Part shown: positions 63,741 to 64,000 of the stretch, in pieces
How positions within the stretch are numbered: the stretch's first letter is position 1
Layout of the letters: each line of letters starts with the position of its first letter
From: Paenibacillus_AR mesotrionivorans
Lineage (GTDB): Bacteria; Bacillota; Bacilli; Paenibacillales; NBRC-103111
Direction of reading: 5' to 3'
NCBI RefSeq assembly: GCF_046098205.1
Contig: NZ_JBJURJ010000016.1
Location: 62,001 to 126,000 of the forward strand
DNA: 64,000 nt
Program-made: the position numbers and the translations under genes
Notes under the pieces: generated by a model
The model's input: the letters and a program-made list of their open reading frames with translations, nothing else
What the model was told of the DNA's origin: nothing
Database searches by the model: none

Positions 63741-64000
63741 TTAATACTGGCGGTTAGGCAGCTCGCGTTTGGCATCCTCGGAGGTAAATACACCTTCCTT
63801 GGTCACAATGCGCTTGGTCACTTCCTTGCCGTCCACCACATCCTTCACAGCCTGCATCAGCTGCGGTCCCAGAAGCGGGTTGCACTCCACAATGAAGTTG
63901 ATCTTCCCTTCACCGGCTGCGACAAAACCATCCTTCACGCCGTCAACCGAGATAATGATAATATCCTTGCCCGGCTTCAAGCCTGCTGCTTCAATGGCCT
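63741..64000 (-). CDS. ytfQ: Sugar-binding protein YtfQ-like (5' partial at window end)
   Basis: Only the C-terminal ~86 residues are in view: LKPGKDIIIISVDGVKDGFVAAGEGKINFIVECNPLLGPQLMQAVKDVVDGKEVTKRIVTKEGVFTSEDAKRELPNRQY. This corresponds to the end of YtfQ and matches the second copy at 54809-55840 (GKDIIIVSVDG; VECNPMLGPGLMQA). It is the extracellular receptor of the adjacent transporter and continues beyond base 64000. Confidence 0.85.
   Translation of the reverse strand, partial: AIEAAGLKPGKDIIIISVDGVKDGFVAAGEGKINFIVECNPLLGPQLMQAVKDVVDGKEVTKRIVTKEGVFTSEDAKRELPNRQY

Overview
The window looks like a chromosomal segment of a Paenibacillus-type Firmicute. Genes are GC-rich (roughly 55% by eye) with strong AGGAGG-type ribosome sites and frequent TTG/GTG starts. 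Several families typical of Bacillales/Paenibacillus occur: a DUF3900 protein, XerS, YesM/YesN-type regulators, LplABC-type sugar transporters, SLH proteins and an ileS T-box. I could not run searches, so all family calls come from motifs visible in the translations.

Region by region. 1-11 kb holds housekeeping and metabolic genes: the end of a fused ECF-transporter ATPase/EcfT, a membrane metallophosphoesterase, a flavodoxin/ferredoxin protein, dapB, DUF3900, type I pullulanase with a clear promoter, bacteriohemerythrin, a DMT exporter and a LysM-CAP protein. 11-18 kb holds xerS with a dif-like Xer site just upstream, a twice-frameshifted serpin, an RluA pseudouridine synthase with an Arg/Gly-rich tail, a catB-like acetyltransferase, a nested palindromic repeat, and an AT-rich pair of SUKH and DUF4375-like genes. 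17.7-21.3 kb is a promoter, an isoleucine T-box and a type-2 IleRS gene. 22.2-25 kb carries a very large MerR-family protein behind a textbook 19-bp-spacer MerR promoter; it has a strong internal ribosome site in front of its peptidase-like C-terminal part.

27-50.7 kb is a carbohydrate-use locus. It has a membrane AraC-type regulator, two LplB/LplC-type permeases and a lipoprotein binding protein, a 1820-residue secreted double beta-helix protein, an SLH surface protein, a cytoplasmic heparinase II/III-type lyase, a GH38 alpha-mannosidase and two FAD oxidoreductases. The order suggests that an acidic, mannose-containing polysaccharide is cut outside, imported as oligosaccharides and finished inside; the substrate is inference. 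A second copy of the nested palindromic repeat sits inside this locus.

50.8-54.8 kb holds small genes (XRE regulator, DUF1294, Tyr-rich cupin), an orphan sugar-binding lipoprotein, a RimL-like acetyltransferase and a small nonsense-interrupted gene. 54.8-64 kb is a YtfQRT-YjfF-type furanose sugar ABC transporter, running off the window end. Beside it are a second YtfQ-like binding protein, a YesM-type sensor kinase, a YesN-type response regulator whose receiver domain carries an internal deletion with a frameshift, and a third sugar-binding lipoprotein.

The observations I consider most worth following are the two copies of the nested palindrome with matching 50/72-73/50 spacing, the dif-like site beside xerS, the MerR-peptidase fusion with its internal start, the type-2 IleRS, and the broken response regulator in an otherwise intact sugar-sensing module. 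No CRISPR array, rRNA or tRNA gene, or complete insertion sequence was seen.
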